Positions 50,176 to 58,684 of a stretch of 64,000 nt of DNA are shown one piece after another. A program made the translations under genes and the position numbers. The DNA is from Streptomyces netropsis (GTDB lineage: Bacteria > Actinomycetota > Actinomycetes > Streptomycetales > Streptomycetaceae): the NCBI RefSeq assembly GCF_014203545.1, contig NZ_JACHJG010000003.1:372001-436000 (forward strand). Reading direction: 5' to 3'. How positions within the stretch are numbered: the first letter of the stretch is position 1; the number at the start of each line of letters is the position of its first letter. The notes under the pieces were generated by a model. The model saw nothing but the letters and a program-made list of their open reading frames with translations. It searched no databases and was not told where the DNA came from.

Positions 50176-52101
50176 ATGCGCCGGGGGCGCACGCCCTTGG
50201 CGCTCGGGCTGCCCGCCGCGCTGGCGGTGACCTTCCTGCTGCTGCCGCTGGCGGGCATCCTCGCCCGTACCCCTTGGGGCACCCTCCCCTCCCGCCTCGG
50301 ATCGCACGAGGTCACCGAGGCGCTCGGGCTCTCGCTGCTCGTCTCCGGCTGGGCGCTGCTGCTCTCCCTGGTGCTCGGCGTGCCGCTCGCGTGGCTGCTG
50401 GCCCGGGTCGACTTCCCCGGCAAGGCGGCGGTGCGGTGCCTGGTGATGCTGCCGATGGTGCTGCCACCGACGGTCGCGGGCGTCGCGCTGCTCCAGGGCT
50501 TCGGGCGGCGGGGCATCCTCGGGCCGTGGCTGGAGGCGTGGTTCGGGGTGACCCTGCCGTTCTCCACGGCGGGGGCCGTGCTGGCGTCCGCGTTCGTGTC
50601 GATGCCGTTCCTCGTCATCAGCCTGGAGGGGGCGCTCGCCGGGCTCCACCCGCGCTACGAGGAGACGGCGACGTCACTCGGCGCCGCCCCCTTGCGGGTG
50701 TTCCGCACGATCACCCTGCCCATGGTCGGGCCCGGGCTGATCGCGGGCGCGGCCCTGTGCTGGGCCCGCGCCCTCGGCGAGTTCGGCGCGACGATCACCT
50801 TCGCGGGCAATCTGCCGGGGACGACGCAGACCCTCCCGCTCCAGGTCTATCTGCTGCTGCAGGAGGACCCCGAGGGGGCGACGGCGGTCTCGCTGCTCCT
50901 GCTGGCCATCGCCACGACGGTCCTGCTGGCGCTGCGCGGGCGCTGGCTGACGGCCGGACGGGGCGAGGCGGGGCAGGCGGCCGGGCTCCCCGAGCCCACG
51001 GCACCGGGCGAGCCGGCGGTGGCCGCGGCGGTACCGGCGGGCCCGTCCGGCCCGGCGTCCGAGCCACTCCCCCTGCGCGCCACCGTGACCGGTGCGACCG
51101 CCGCGGACCTCGACGCGCCCGCCGGCACCACCATCGCCGTCGTCGGCCCCAACGGCGCGGGCAAGACCACGCTCCTGCGGGCCCTCCTCGGCCTCACCCC
51201 CCGTGCCACCGCGGCCACGTTGACCCTCGGCGACACGGACGTGTCCGACGTCCCCGCGCACCGGCGCCGCATCGCCTGGGTCCCCCAGGACGGCGCCCTC
51301 TTCCCGCATCTGACCGCTCTCGCCAACACCGCGTACGGTCTGCGCGCCCAGGGCGTGCCCAAGGACGAGGCGCGCCGCGAGGCGCGGCGCTGGCTCGACC
51401 GGCTGGGCGTCGGGCAGTTCGCCCACCGCAAGCCCGGCCGGCTCAGCGGCGGCCAGGCGCAGCGCGTGGCCCTGGCGCGGGCCCTTGCCGCGCGCCCCCG
51501 ACTGCTGCTGCTCGACGAGCCGCTGGCCGCCCTCGACCAGTCGACGCGGGCCCATGTCCGGCACACCCTGCGCACCCACCTCGCGGACTTCCCCGGCGTC
51601 TGCCTGATCGTCACCCACGACCCCGTGGAGGCCGTGTCGCTCGCCGACCGGATCCTCGTGCTGGAGGACGGCCGTACGGTCCAGTACGCGTCACCGGCCG
51701 AGCTGACCCGGCATCCCCGCTCCCCCTGGGTGGCCCGCATGCTGGGGCGCAACGCCTGGCCGGGCAGGACCACGGGCGGACGGACGCTGCTGCTCGACGG
51801 CGGCGCGGGCCTTGTCGTCGCGGACCCGCTGCCCGGGGAGGCCGGCGCCGGGCTGGCCGTCGTGGGTCCCGAGGCGGTGTCCCTGCACACCACCCGGCCC
51901 ACGGGCAGCCCCCGTAACGTCTGGCAGGGCACGGTCCGTGAGATCACCGCGCAGGGCGGCCGGCTGCGCGTCCTGGTGGACGGCGAGCCGGAAGTGGTCG
52001 CCGAGATCACCCCGTCCGCCGCCGCCGACCTGTCGCTGGCCGAAGGCGTGCCGGTGTGGGTGAGCGTCAAGGCGACCGAGGTCACGTTCGTCGCGCTGTG
52101 A
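50176..52101 (+). CDS. modBC: ModB-ModC fusion: molybdate ABC permease and ATPase
   Basis: 641 aa from the ATG at 50176, with GGAG five bases upstream; a GTG at 50161 overlapping the modA stop is an alternative. Residues ~1-255 are a permease with the EAA loop ETATSLGAAPLRVFRTITLP. A Pro/Ala linker follows, then an ABC ATPase from ~315 (VVGPNGAGKTTLLRALLGL, LSGGQAQRVALARAL, LLLLDEPLAALD) and C-terminal TOBE domains. One chain thus carries both the channel and the motor, so a homodimer would make the whole transporter core. Confidence 0.94.
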   Translation: MRRGRTPLALGLPAALAVTFLLLPLAGILARTPWGTLPSRLGSHEVTEALGLSLLVSGWALLLSLVLGVPLAWLLARVDFPGKAAVRCLVMLPMVLPPTVAGVALLQGFGRRGILGPWLEAWFGVTLPFSTAGAVLASAFVSMPFLVISLEGALAGLHPRYEETATSLGAAPLRVFRTITLPMVGPGLIAGAALCWARALGEFGATITFAGNLPGTTQTLPLQVYLLLQEDPEGATAVSLLLLAIATTVLLALRGRWLTAGRGEAGQAAGLPEPTAPGEPAVAAAVPAGPSGPASEPLPLRATVTGATAADLDAPAGTTIAVVGPNGAGKTTLLRALLGLTPRATAATLTLGDTDVSDVPAHRRRIAWVPQDGALFPHLTALANTAYGLRAQGVPKDEARREARRWLDRLGVGQFAHRKPGRLSGGQAQRVALARALAARPRLLLLDEPLAALDQSTRAHVRHTLRTHLADFPGVCLIVTHDPVEAVSLADRILVLEDGRTVQYASPAELTRHPRSPWVARMLGRNAWPGRTTGGRTLLLDGGAGLVVADPLPGEAGAGLAVVGPEAVSLHTTRPTGSPRNVWQGTVREITAQGGRLRVLVDGEPEVVAEITPSAAADLSLAEGVPVWVSVKATEVTFVAL

Positions 52102-52229
52102 GCCCGCGCGTTCGCGGGGGCGGCCCGGGGGCCGGGGCCTAACCCGTACGCCCCGCACGCCGCGCGCCCCTCTCACCCCCGGCCGGAGGATGGAAGCGCC
52201 CAGTTCCGCCGAGCTCCGGGAGTGCCACC

Positions 52230-53744
52230 GTGTCCAGATCGCTACGGGCCGGCGCCCTGCTCTGCGCGGTGCTCCTGACGGGCGCGGTGGCCGGCTGCGA
52301 CGGCGGCGCCGCCGACCGGGCGGAAGCCGCGTCCTCCGCCTCGGCCGGGCAGCGGCTGGACTGGAAGACCTGTCCGGCGCCCAGCACCGGCCAGGGCAGC
52401 GGCAAGGCACCGGGCCGCGACTGGGAGTGCGCGACGCTGCGCGCCCCCTTGGACTACGGCCGCCCCGACGGGAACAGCGTCGGCATCGCCATGATCCGCG
52501 CCAAGGCCACCGACCCGGCCGGCCGCATCGGCTCGCTCGTCTTCAACTTCGGCGGCCCCGGCAGCTCCGGTGTCGCCTCCCTCCCGGCCTTCGCCGACGA
52601 CTACAAGTCGCTGCGCACCCGCTACGACCTGGTCAGCTTCGACCCGCGCGGCGTCGGCCGCAGCGACGGTGTGACCTGCATGGGCGACAAGGACCTCGAC
52701 GTCCACTACGCGGCCGACGGCACACCCGACGGCAAGGACGAGGAAAAGGCCCTGGTGGAGCGGGTCGGGAGATACGCCTCCGGCTGCGAGAAGAAATCCG
52801 GGAAGGTCCTGCCCCATGTGGGGACGCAGAACGCGGCCCGCGACATGGACCTGATGCGCCAGGTGCTCGGGGACGACAAACTGCACTACTTCGGCATCTC
52901 CTACGGGACCGAACTGGGCGGCGTCTACGCGCACTTGTTCCCAAAGAAGGTCGGCCGGGTCGTCCTCGACGCCGTCGTGGACCCGTCCGACGACCCCGTG
53001 CAGGGCGCCCTCGGCCAGGCGAGGGGCTTCCAGATGGCCCTCGACAACTACATGGACGCCTGCGCGGAGACCTCCGACAACTGCCCCACCGAGGAGCAGG
53101 TCACCGATCTGCTCAAGCGCCTCGACAGCGATCCGGTGCCCGCCGGCGACACCCGCGAGCTGACCGAGTCCCTCGCCACCGGCGGCATCGCCCAGGCGCT
53201 GTACTCCAAGGACTTCTGGGACTACCTCACGGAAGGCATCGAGGACGCCGAGAACGGCGACGGCAAGCTCCTGCTCGCCCTCGGCGACTCCATGAACGGC
53301 CGGGGCGAGGACGGCCGCTACAGCACGCTCCAGTCCTCCCTCGCCGCCGTCAACTGCGCCGACTTCGCGCAGCGCTACACGGCCGCCGAGATCGAGGAGA
53401 AGGTGCCGGAGTTCCGCAAGGCGTCCCCCGTCTTCGGGGACTTCATGGCGTGGAGCCTCACCCAGTGCACCGGCTGGCCCGTCAAGGGGGCCTGGCAGAA
53501 CCCCGACGTGAGCGCCAAGGGGTCCGCCCCCATCCTTGTCGTCGGCAACACCGGTGACCCGGCCACGCCGTACGAGGGAGCCCGCGAGATGGCGCGCGAA
53601 CTGGGCGCGGGCGTCGGCGTGGAGATGACCTTCCGCGGCCAGGGGCACGGCGCCTACGACAGCGGCAACGCGTGCGTCACGCGGGTGGTCGACGCGTATC
53701 TGCTGGACGGCACGGTGCCCAAGTCGGACACGGTCTGCTCATAG
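52230..53744 (+). CDS. Secreted S33-family (TAP-like) peptidase lipoprotein
   Basis: 504 aa from the GTG at 52230, with GGGAG upstream. Signal peptide with lipobox VAGC (Cys ~22). Alpha/beta hydrolase of the tripeptidyl aminopeptidase/SlpD-SlpE group: oxyanion motif VFNFGGPGSSG, nucleophile in YFGISYGTELGG, Asp in VGNTGDPATPYEGA, His in FRGQGHGAYDSGN, and C-terminal TAP-like domain. It probably trims peptides at the cell surface. A close paralogue lies at 55068-56603. Confidence 0.93.
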   Translation: MSRSLRAGALLCAVLLTGAVAGCDGGAADRAEAASSASAGQRLDWKTCPAPSTGQGSGKAPGRDWECATLRAPLDYGRPDGNSVGIAMIRAKATDPAGRIGSLVFNFGGPGSSGVASLPAFADDYKSLRTRYDLVSFDPRGVGRSDGVTCMGDKDLDVHYAADGTPDGKDEEKALVERVGRYASGCEKKSGKVLPHVGTQNAARDMDLMRQVLGDDKLHYFGISYGTELGGVYAHLFPKKVGRVVLDAVVDPSDDPVQGALGQARGFQMALDNYMDACAETSDNCPTEEQVTDLLKRLDSDPVPAGDTRELTESLATGGIAQALYSKDFWDYLTEGIEDAENGDGKLLLALGDSMNGRGEDGRYSTLQSSLAAVNCADFAQRYTAAEIEEKVPEFRKASPVFGDFMAWSLTQCTGWPVKGAWQNPDVSAKGSAPILVVGNTGDPATPYEGAREMARELGAGVGVEMTFRGQGHGAYDSGNACVTRVVDAYLLDGTVPKSDTVCS

Positions 53745-53865
53745 CACACATAGCACATCACACCGGCGGTTCGGACACACCGGATCGAATGTCAGTGGCC
53801 CGCACTACGATTCCCCGCACAGAAGTTCCGCACTGGGCAGGCGAGTCGAAGAGCGGGGTGACGAG

Positions 53866-54975
53866 GTGTCGTACAGCACGTCACGAACCACCGGGCACAC
53901 CGGGCGCACGACACGGCTGCTCACCGGGGCCCTGGCCATCGCGGCCCTGGTGGCCGCCCTGGTGGCCCTGTGGCAGACCCAGTTCAGACCGCTCACACCG
54001 CCCGGGTACTGCTGGGGCACCTGGCCCGGGGGCGACACCCGGGACGGCGGCCTCTTCCAGCGCGGCGTCCGCCACCGTACCGCCGACGAGCGCGCCCCCA
54101 CGCCCGAACGACCCAGCGGCCACTGCGCCTTGAGCTGGCGCGGCGGCCGGGGCCCGCAGGCGTACCACCAGCGCGTCACGGTCCGCCTGGACACCGGTCC
54201 GCGCGGCGCCGACCAGCGGCGGAGCTGGCTGGACGGGCTGTTCGCGGGCGGCGGCACGGCCCTGCCCGGCGGGCTCCCCGGGTTCGTCGCGGCCGGGTCC
54301 GGCGCGCTGGTCCTGCCCGAGAGCTGCGATGTGGACGGCCGCCCCTCCGTCGTGTCCCTGACCGGCACGTTCACCGACTCCACCGCCCGTGCCGGCCACC
54401 CCGGCTTCCCGCAGGGCTCGACACCGGAGATAACCGGAAAACTGCTGATAGAAATAGCCAATCGAGCGATAAACGTGAGCAGTTGCGCTTCCGGGCCACC
54501 CCTGCGGATCCCCCGCGCCCCCGTGGGAGACGGCCGGGACGGCACGGACGAAGGGGTGGACGGACGGGCGGGCGACGACTGCGCGATACCCGCGCTCGCG
54601 GCCGGCGAGGCCAAGGGCACCGGGCATCCCGCCACGGCCGCGCGCAGCTCCCGCGGCACCCTGCGGACCTGCGCCGTCCCCTCCGCCGACGGCCGGCCGG
54701 CGATCCGGTTCGCGGCGATCGGCATACCCCGGCTCGTCGCCCTCTTCGACGGCCTCACGGGCGACCGGCCGCCCGCGCCCGGCTGGCGGGCCCACGGCCG
54801 CATCGAGGCGACGCGAGCCCTCGTGCGCGCCGACTGCGCCGGCCGCCCCACGGTCTTCGCCCTGCGCACCGGCCCGGGCCGCACCCACACCCGGCTCGAC
54901 GACGCGCGCGTCGCCTTCCCGGCCTTGGTCGACGAGGTGGCACGCAGGGCGGGCTGCGCACGCCTGCGCACCTGA
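53866..54975 (+). CDS. Hypothetical membrane-anchored extracytoplasmic protein
   Basis: 369 aa from the GTG at 53866. One N-terminal helix (LLTGALAIAALVAALVALW) anchors an exported region with scattered cysteines (PGYCWGTW, GHCALSW, PESCDVDG, DDCAIPA, LRTCAVPS, RADCAGR), which suggests disulfides. No known domain. A short lower-GC stretch lies around 54420-54490. It sits between two paralogous peptidases. Function unknown. Confidence 0.8.
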   Translation: MSYSTSRTTGHTGRTTRLLTGALAIAALVAALVALWQTQFRPLTPPGYCWGTWPGGDTRDGGLFQRGVRHRTADERAPTPERPSGHCALSWRGGRGPQAYHQRVTVRLDTGPRGADQRRSWLDGLFAGGGTALPGGLPGFVAAGSGALVLPESCDVDGRPSVVSLTGTFTDSTARAGHPGFPQGSTPEITGKLLIEIANRAINVSSCASGPPLRIPRAPVGDGRDGTDEGVDGRAGDDCAIPALAAGEAKGTGHPATAARSSRGTLRTCAVPSADGRPAIRFAAIGIPRLVALFDGLTGDRPPAPGWRAHGRIEATRALVRADCAGRPTVFALRTGPGRTHTRLDDARVAFPALVDEVARRAGCARLRT

Positions 54976-55054
54976 CCCGGCTCGCCGGCGGCGCCGCGCT
55001 CCCTCACTCCGGGCGTTTCCGACCGGCCCCGCCACCTCCCCCGCGGCCGGTCCG

Positions 55055-55060
55055 TAGAGT
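55055..55060 (+). promoter_or_regulatory. Putative -10 for a leaderless second peptidase mRNA
   Basis: TAGAGT ends seven bases before the ATG at 55068 and no ribosome-binding site is present. No clear -35. Confidence 0.45.
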
Positions 55061-55067
55061 TTGGGCC

Positions 55068-56603
55068 ATGAGTCCCCTACGGCTACGGGCCACTGCCCTC
55101 GCCTCCGCCGCCCTCGCGATCGTCCTCGCCGCCACGGGGTGCGAGGACGGCAGGCCCATCGACGGCAAGAACGGCTCGGACCGCGCCTCCGGCAACGGCT
55201 CCCTGCGCTGGAAGAAGTGCTCCGCCCCCACCGCCGCTCAGGGCGGCGACGGCAAGGCGCCCGGCAGGGCGTGGGAGTGCGCGACACTGCCCGTACCGCT
55301 GGACTACGCCCAACCGGACGGCGAGAAGATCGACCTCGCGCTCATCCGCCTCAAGGCCCAGGACACGTCGCGCCGTATCGGCTCACTCGTCTTCAACTTC
55401 GGCGGCCCCGGCGGCTCCGGCGTGGCGACCCTGCCGGGTTTCGCCGAAAGCTACGAGAAACTGCGCGGTCGCTACGACCTCGTGAGCTTCGATCCGCGCG
55501 GCGTCGGCGAGAGCGCGGGCGTGCGGTGCCAGAGCGACGCGGAGCTGGACGCCTCCGCGCAGCTCGACATGACACCGGACGACGACGCCGAGCTCCGCAC
55601 GGCCCTGGCCTCCAACAAGGCGTACGTGGACGCCTGCCGACGCAATGCGGCCAAGGTGCTCCCCCATGTGACCACGACGAACACCGCCCGCGACCTGGAC
55701 CGCCTGCGGGCCGCCCTCGGTGACGCCAAGCTCCACTACTTCGGCATCTCCTACGGCACGGAACTGGGCGGCGTCTACGCCCACTTGTTCCCGAAGAAGG
55801 TCGGCCGCGCCGTCCTGGACGCCGTCGTCGACCCGACGCAGGACCCCCTGCGGGGCGGCCTCGGCCAGACCAAGGGCTTCCAGCTCGCCCTCGGCAATTA
55901 CCTGAAGGACTGCGCCTCCCAGGGCGCGGCGGGCTGCCCGACGCAGGACCGGATCACCGACCTGCTGAAGCAGCTCGACGTGAAGCCGCTGCCCACCTCC
56001 CAGGGCGGCCGCAGGCTCACCCAGGACGAGGCGGTGAACGGCATCGCGGCCGCGCTGTACTCCAAGGACACCTGGAAGTACCTGACGGTCGGGCTCCAGG
56101 AGGCCATGGGCAAGGGCACCGGCGACACCCTGCTGCTGCTCTTCGACTCCCTCGCCGGCCGCAACCCCGACGGCCGCTACAGCAACCTCCAGGCGGCCAA
56201 CAGGGCCATCTCGTGCGCCGACGCCGAGCAGCGCTACAGCGTGGACGACGTGAAGGCGAACCTGGCGGAGTTCCGCAAGGCGTCGCCGGTCTTCGGCGAG
56301 TCGGCGGCCTGGTCCCTGCTCGGCTGCACGGACTGGCCGGTCAAGGGGCAGTGGAAGGCACCGGACGTGCGCGCCGAGGGCGCTGCCCCGATCGTCGTGA
56401 TCGGCAACACGGGCGACCCGGCCACCCCGTACGAGGGCGCGCGGAAGATGGCGCGGCAGCTCGGCGAGGGGGTCGGCATCGAGGTGACGTACCGCGGCGA
56501 GGGCCACGGCGCGTACAACAGCGGCAACGCCTGCATGACGCGCGCGGTCGACGCCTATCTGCTCGACGGCAAGGTCCCGGCCGTCGGGACGAGCTGTTCC
56601 TAG
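55068..56603 (+). CDS. Secreted S33-family (TAP-like) peptidase lipoprotein, paralogue 2
   Basis: 511 aa. Lipobox LAATGC (Cys ~25). Same architecture and many identical blocks as the gene at 52230: VFNFGGPGGSGVATLPGFA, YFGISYGTELGGVYAH, VIGNTGDPATPYEGA, YRGEGHGAYNSGN, so Ser, Asp and His are intact. The two genes are an old local duplication with the 53866 gene between them. It carries its own likely leaderless start. Confidence 0.93.
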   Translation: MSPLRLRATALASAALAIVLAATGCEDGRPIDGKNGSDRASGNGSLRWKKCSAPTAAQGGDGKAPGRAWECATLPVPLDYAQPDGEKIDLALIRLKAQDTSRRIGSLVFNFGGPGGSGVATLPGFAESYEKLRGRYDLVSFDPRGVGESAGVRCQSDAELDASAQLDMTPDDDAELRTALASNKAYVDACRRNAAKVLPHVTTTNTARDLDRLRAALGDAKLHYFGISYGTELGGVYAHLFPKKVGRAVLDAVVDPTQDPLRGGLGQTKGFQLALGNYLKDCASQGAAGCPTQDRITDLLKQLDVKPLPTSQGGRRLTQDEAVNGIAAALYSKDTWKYLTVGLQEAMGKGTGDTLLLLFDSLAGRNPDGRYSNLQAANRAISCADAEQRYSVDDVKANLAEFRKASPVFGESAAWSLLGCTDWPVKGQWKAPDVRAEGAAPIVVIGNTGDPATPYEGARKMARQLGEGVGIEVTYRGEGHGAYNSGNACMTRAVDAYLLDGKVPAVGTSCS

Positions 56604-56613
56604 GGCGGACGCA

Positions 56614-56655
56614 GGCGAAGGGCCGGTTCCGCGTCCGCGGAACCGGCCCTTCGCC
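56614..56655. terminator. Bidirectional terminator, 20-bp perfect stem
   Basis: Positions 56614-56633 (GGCGAAGGGCCGG...CGCG) and 56636-56655 are perfect complements with a two-base gap, between the convergent peptidase and moeZ genes. Confidence 0.93.
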
Positions 56656-56665
56656 GTGAAAACGT

Positions 56666-57844
56666 CTAGTAGACCGGCTTCCCGGGCTCGATCTGGTGGA
56701 CCCAGCCGATCACGCCGCCGCCGACGTGGACCGCGTCGGCGAAGCCCGCGGCCTTGAGGACCGCGAGGACCTCCGCGGAACGGACACCCGTCTTGCAGTG
56801 CAGGACGATCTTCTTGTCCTGCGGGAGGCCCTGGAGGGCGCTGCCCATCAGGAACTCGTTCTTCGGGATCAGCCGCGCACCGGGGATGGAGACGATCTCG
56901 TACTCGTTCGGCTCGCGGACGTCGATGATGTCGATGTCGTCACCGTCGTCGATCCACTCCTTGAGCTGCTTGGGAGTGATCGTGGACCCGGCGGCGGCCT
57001 CCTGGGCCTCCTCCGAGACGACGCCGCAGAAAGCCTCGTAGTCGATGAGTTCGGTGACCGTCGGGGTCTCCCCGCAGACCGCGCAGTCGGGGTCCTTGCG
57101 GATCTTGACCTGGCGGTAGCTCATCTCCAGGGCGTCGTAGATCATCAGTCGGCCGACCAGCGGCTCGCCGATGCCCGCGAGCAGCTTGATGGCCTCGTTG
57201 ACCTGGATGGAGCCGATCGAGGCGCAGAGCACACCGAGCACACCGCCCTCGGCGCAGGAGGGCACCATGCCCGGCGGCGGGGGCTCCGGGTAGAGGCAGC
57301 GGTAGCAGGGGCCGTGCTCGCTCCAGAACACCGACGCCTGGCCGTCGAAGCGGTAGATCGAGCCCCACACGTACGGCTTGTTCAGCAGCACGCACGCGTC
57401 GTTGACGAGATAGCGGGTGGCGAAGTTGTCGGTGCCGTCCACGATCAGGTCGTACTGGGAGAAGATCTCCTTGACGTTCTCCGCCTCCAGGCGCTCCTGG
57501 TGGAGGACGACGTTCACGTACGGGTTGATGCCGAGGACCGAGTCGCGGGCCGACTCCGCCTTGGAACGGCCGATGTCCGCCTGGCTGTGGATGATCTGGC
57601 GCTGCAGGTTCGACTCGTCGACCTCGTCGAACTCCACGATGCCCAGCGTGCCGACACCGGCCGCGGCGAGGTACATGAGGGCGGGCGAGCCGAGGCCGCC
57701 CGCGCCCACGCAGAGCACCTTGGCGTTCTTGAGGCGCTTCTGCCCGTCCATCCCGACGTCCGGGATGATCAGGTGGCGGGAGTACCTGCGAACCTCGTCG
57801 ACGGTGAGCTCGGCGGCCGGCTCAACTAGGGGTGGCAGCGACAC
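56666..57844 (-). CDS. moeZ: MoeZ-type adenylyltransferase/sulfurtransferase
   Basis: 392 aa from the GTG at 57844, after ACGGAG. E1-like domain (~1-270): VLCVGAGGLGSPALMYLAAAG, RQIIHSQADIGRSKAESA, zinc cysteines CYRC and CAVC. A rhodanese domain (~295-392) with active-site Cys in IVLHCKTGVRSAEVL follows. It adenylates and thiolates small sulfur carriers such as MoaD and CysO, for molybdenum cofactor and for cysteine and thio-metabolite synthesis. A SigR promoter precedes it. Confidence 0.95.
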   Translation of the reverse strand: MSLPPLVEPAAELTVDEVRRYSRHLIIPDVGMDGQKRLKNAKVLCVGAGGLGSPALMYLAAAGVGTLGIVEFDEVDESNLQRQIIHSQADIGRSKAESARDSVLGINPYVNVVLHQERLEAENVKEIFSQYDLIVDGTDNFATRYLVNDACVLLNKPYVWGSIYRFDGQASVFWSEHGPCYRCLYPEPPPPGMVPSCAEGGVLGVLCASIGSIQVNEAIKLLAGIGEPLVGRLMIYDALEMSYRQVKIRKDPDCAVCGETPTVTELIDYEAFCGVVSEEAQEAAAGSTITPKQLKEWIDDGDDIDIIDVREPNEYEIVSIPGARLIPKNEFLMGSALQGLPQDKKIVLHCKTGVRSAEVLAVLKAAGFADAVHVGGGVIGWVHQIEPGKPVY

Positions 57845-57912
57845 GGGGTCTCCGTAGGTCAATCGGGGACATGCACGGATCATCCCCGCTGATGCGGGGC
57901 GCTCTCCCCGGT

Positions 57913-57938
57913 AACACTGCCACGCCCCGTCTCATTCC
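57913..57938 (-). promoter_or_regulatory. SigR-dependent promoter of moeZ
   Basis: Minus strand GGAAT (complement of 57934-57938), exactly 18 bases, GTT (complement of 57913-57915). The -35 overlaps the end of the upstream gene. moeB/moeZ is a known SigR target in S. coelicolor. Confidence 0.9.
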
Positions 57939-58684
57939 GAGACACCCGGTCCGATGCGCGAGACGATTTCGTCCCAGTAGCCGGGCATGGACTCCCAGGG
58001 GTCCGCTTCGTCGCGATCCGTCCGGTCCGTGAAGTAGACCGTGCCCGCGCCCTGCCAGCGGGCGATGCGCAGGGCCTCGTCCAGATGGGGGCGCGGTACG
58101 CCGTGCACGAGGTGGCAGAAGCGCTCCGGCGGGTGGTCGGCGGTCCACTCGGCGACCTGGGACCAGCGGTAGCGGGACCAGGGCCCGGCGAAGGTGACGA
58201 GTTGGTCGGCGAGGGTGGCGTAGCCGGAGCACGGGTGCGTGCCGTGGACGAGCACGACGTACGCGTGCTCCCGCAGGGTGCGCAGCGTGGCGACCACCCG
58301 CCTGATCCCGGGGAGGGCGCCGGCCTCGGTCGGGGCGCGGACCAGTGAGAAGCCGTCGACCTTGTACCAGTTCAGGAAGCGCTGCGCCTCCGACACCAGT
58401 TCACCGAAGGGGCGCGAGCCGAACCCCACGTCCAGGTGACCGAGGATGCGGACCCCCGCCTCGCGCAGCCGGGTGGCGGCGGTCAGACAGTACGGGTCGG
58501 GGCGGCTGCCGGGGCCGCTCGCGACGTTGAGCACGGTCCAGTCCAAGGGGACTTCGGCGCGGGCCAGTTCACCCCATTCGAGGGGGGCGACCAGGGGGTG
58601 GGCGAAGCCGGGGACGCCGAAGCGGAGCGGCGATTCCCCCGGCGGCGCGGACCGGCGGCGCCCCGAGGAGATCAGATGCGACAC
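57932..58684 (-). CDS. Spherulation-specific family 4 (TIM-barrel) protein, probably altered active site
   Basis: 250 aa from the GTG at 58684, overlapping the epimerase stop by 13 bases. Family blocks: TVLNVASGPGSRPDPYC, VRILGHLDVGFGSRP, FLNWYKVDGFSLVRAP, FCHLVHGVPRPHLDEA, VYFTDRTDRDEADPWESM. Relatives are glycoside hydrolases of the endo-galactosaminidase type; where they have an acidic pair after VDG (such as FLDE), this protein has SLVR, so catalysis is doubtful. There is no signal peptide, so it is probably cytoplasmic. Last gene of the GT operon. Confidence 0.85.
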   Translation of the reverse strand: MSHLISSGRRRSAPPGESPLRFGVPGFAHPLVAPLEWGELARAEVPLDWTVLNVASGPGSRPDPYCLTAATRLREAGVRILGHLDVGFGSRPFGELVSEAQRFLNWYKVDGFSLVRAPTEAGALPGIRRVVATLRTLREHAYVVLVHGTHPCSGYATLADQLVTFAGPWSRYRWSQVAEWTADHPPERFCHLVHGVPRPHLDEALRIARWQGAGTVYFTDRTDRDEADPWESMPGYWDEIVSRIGPGVSE

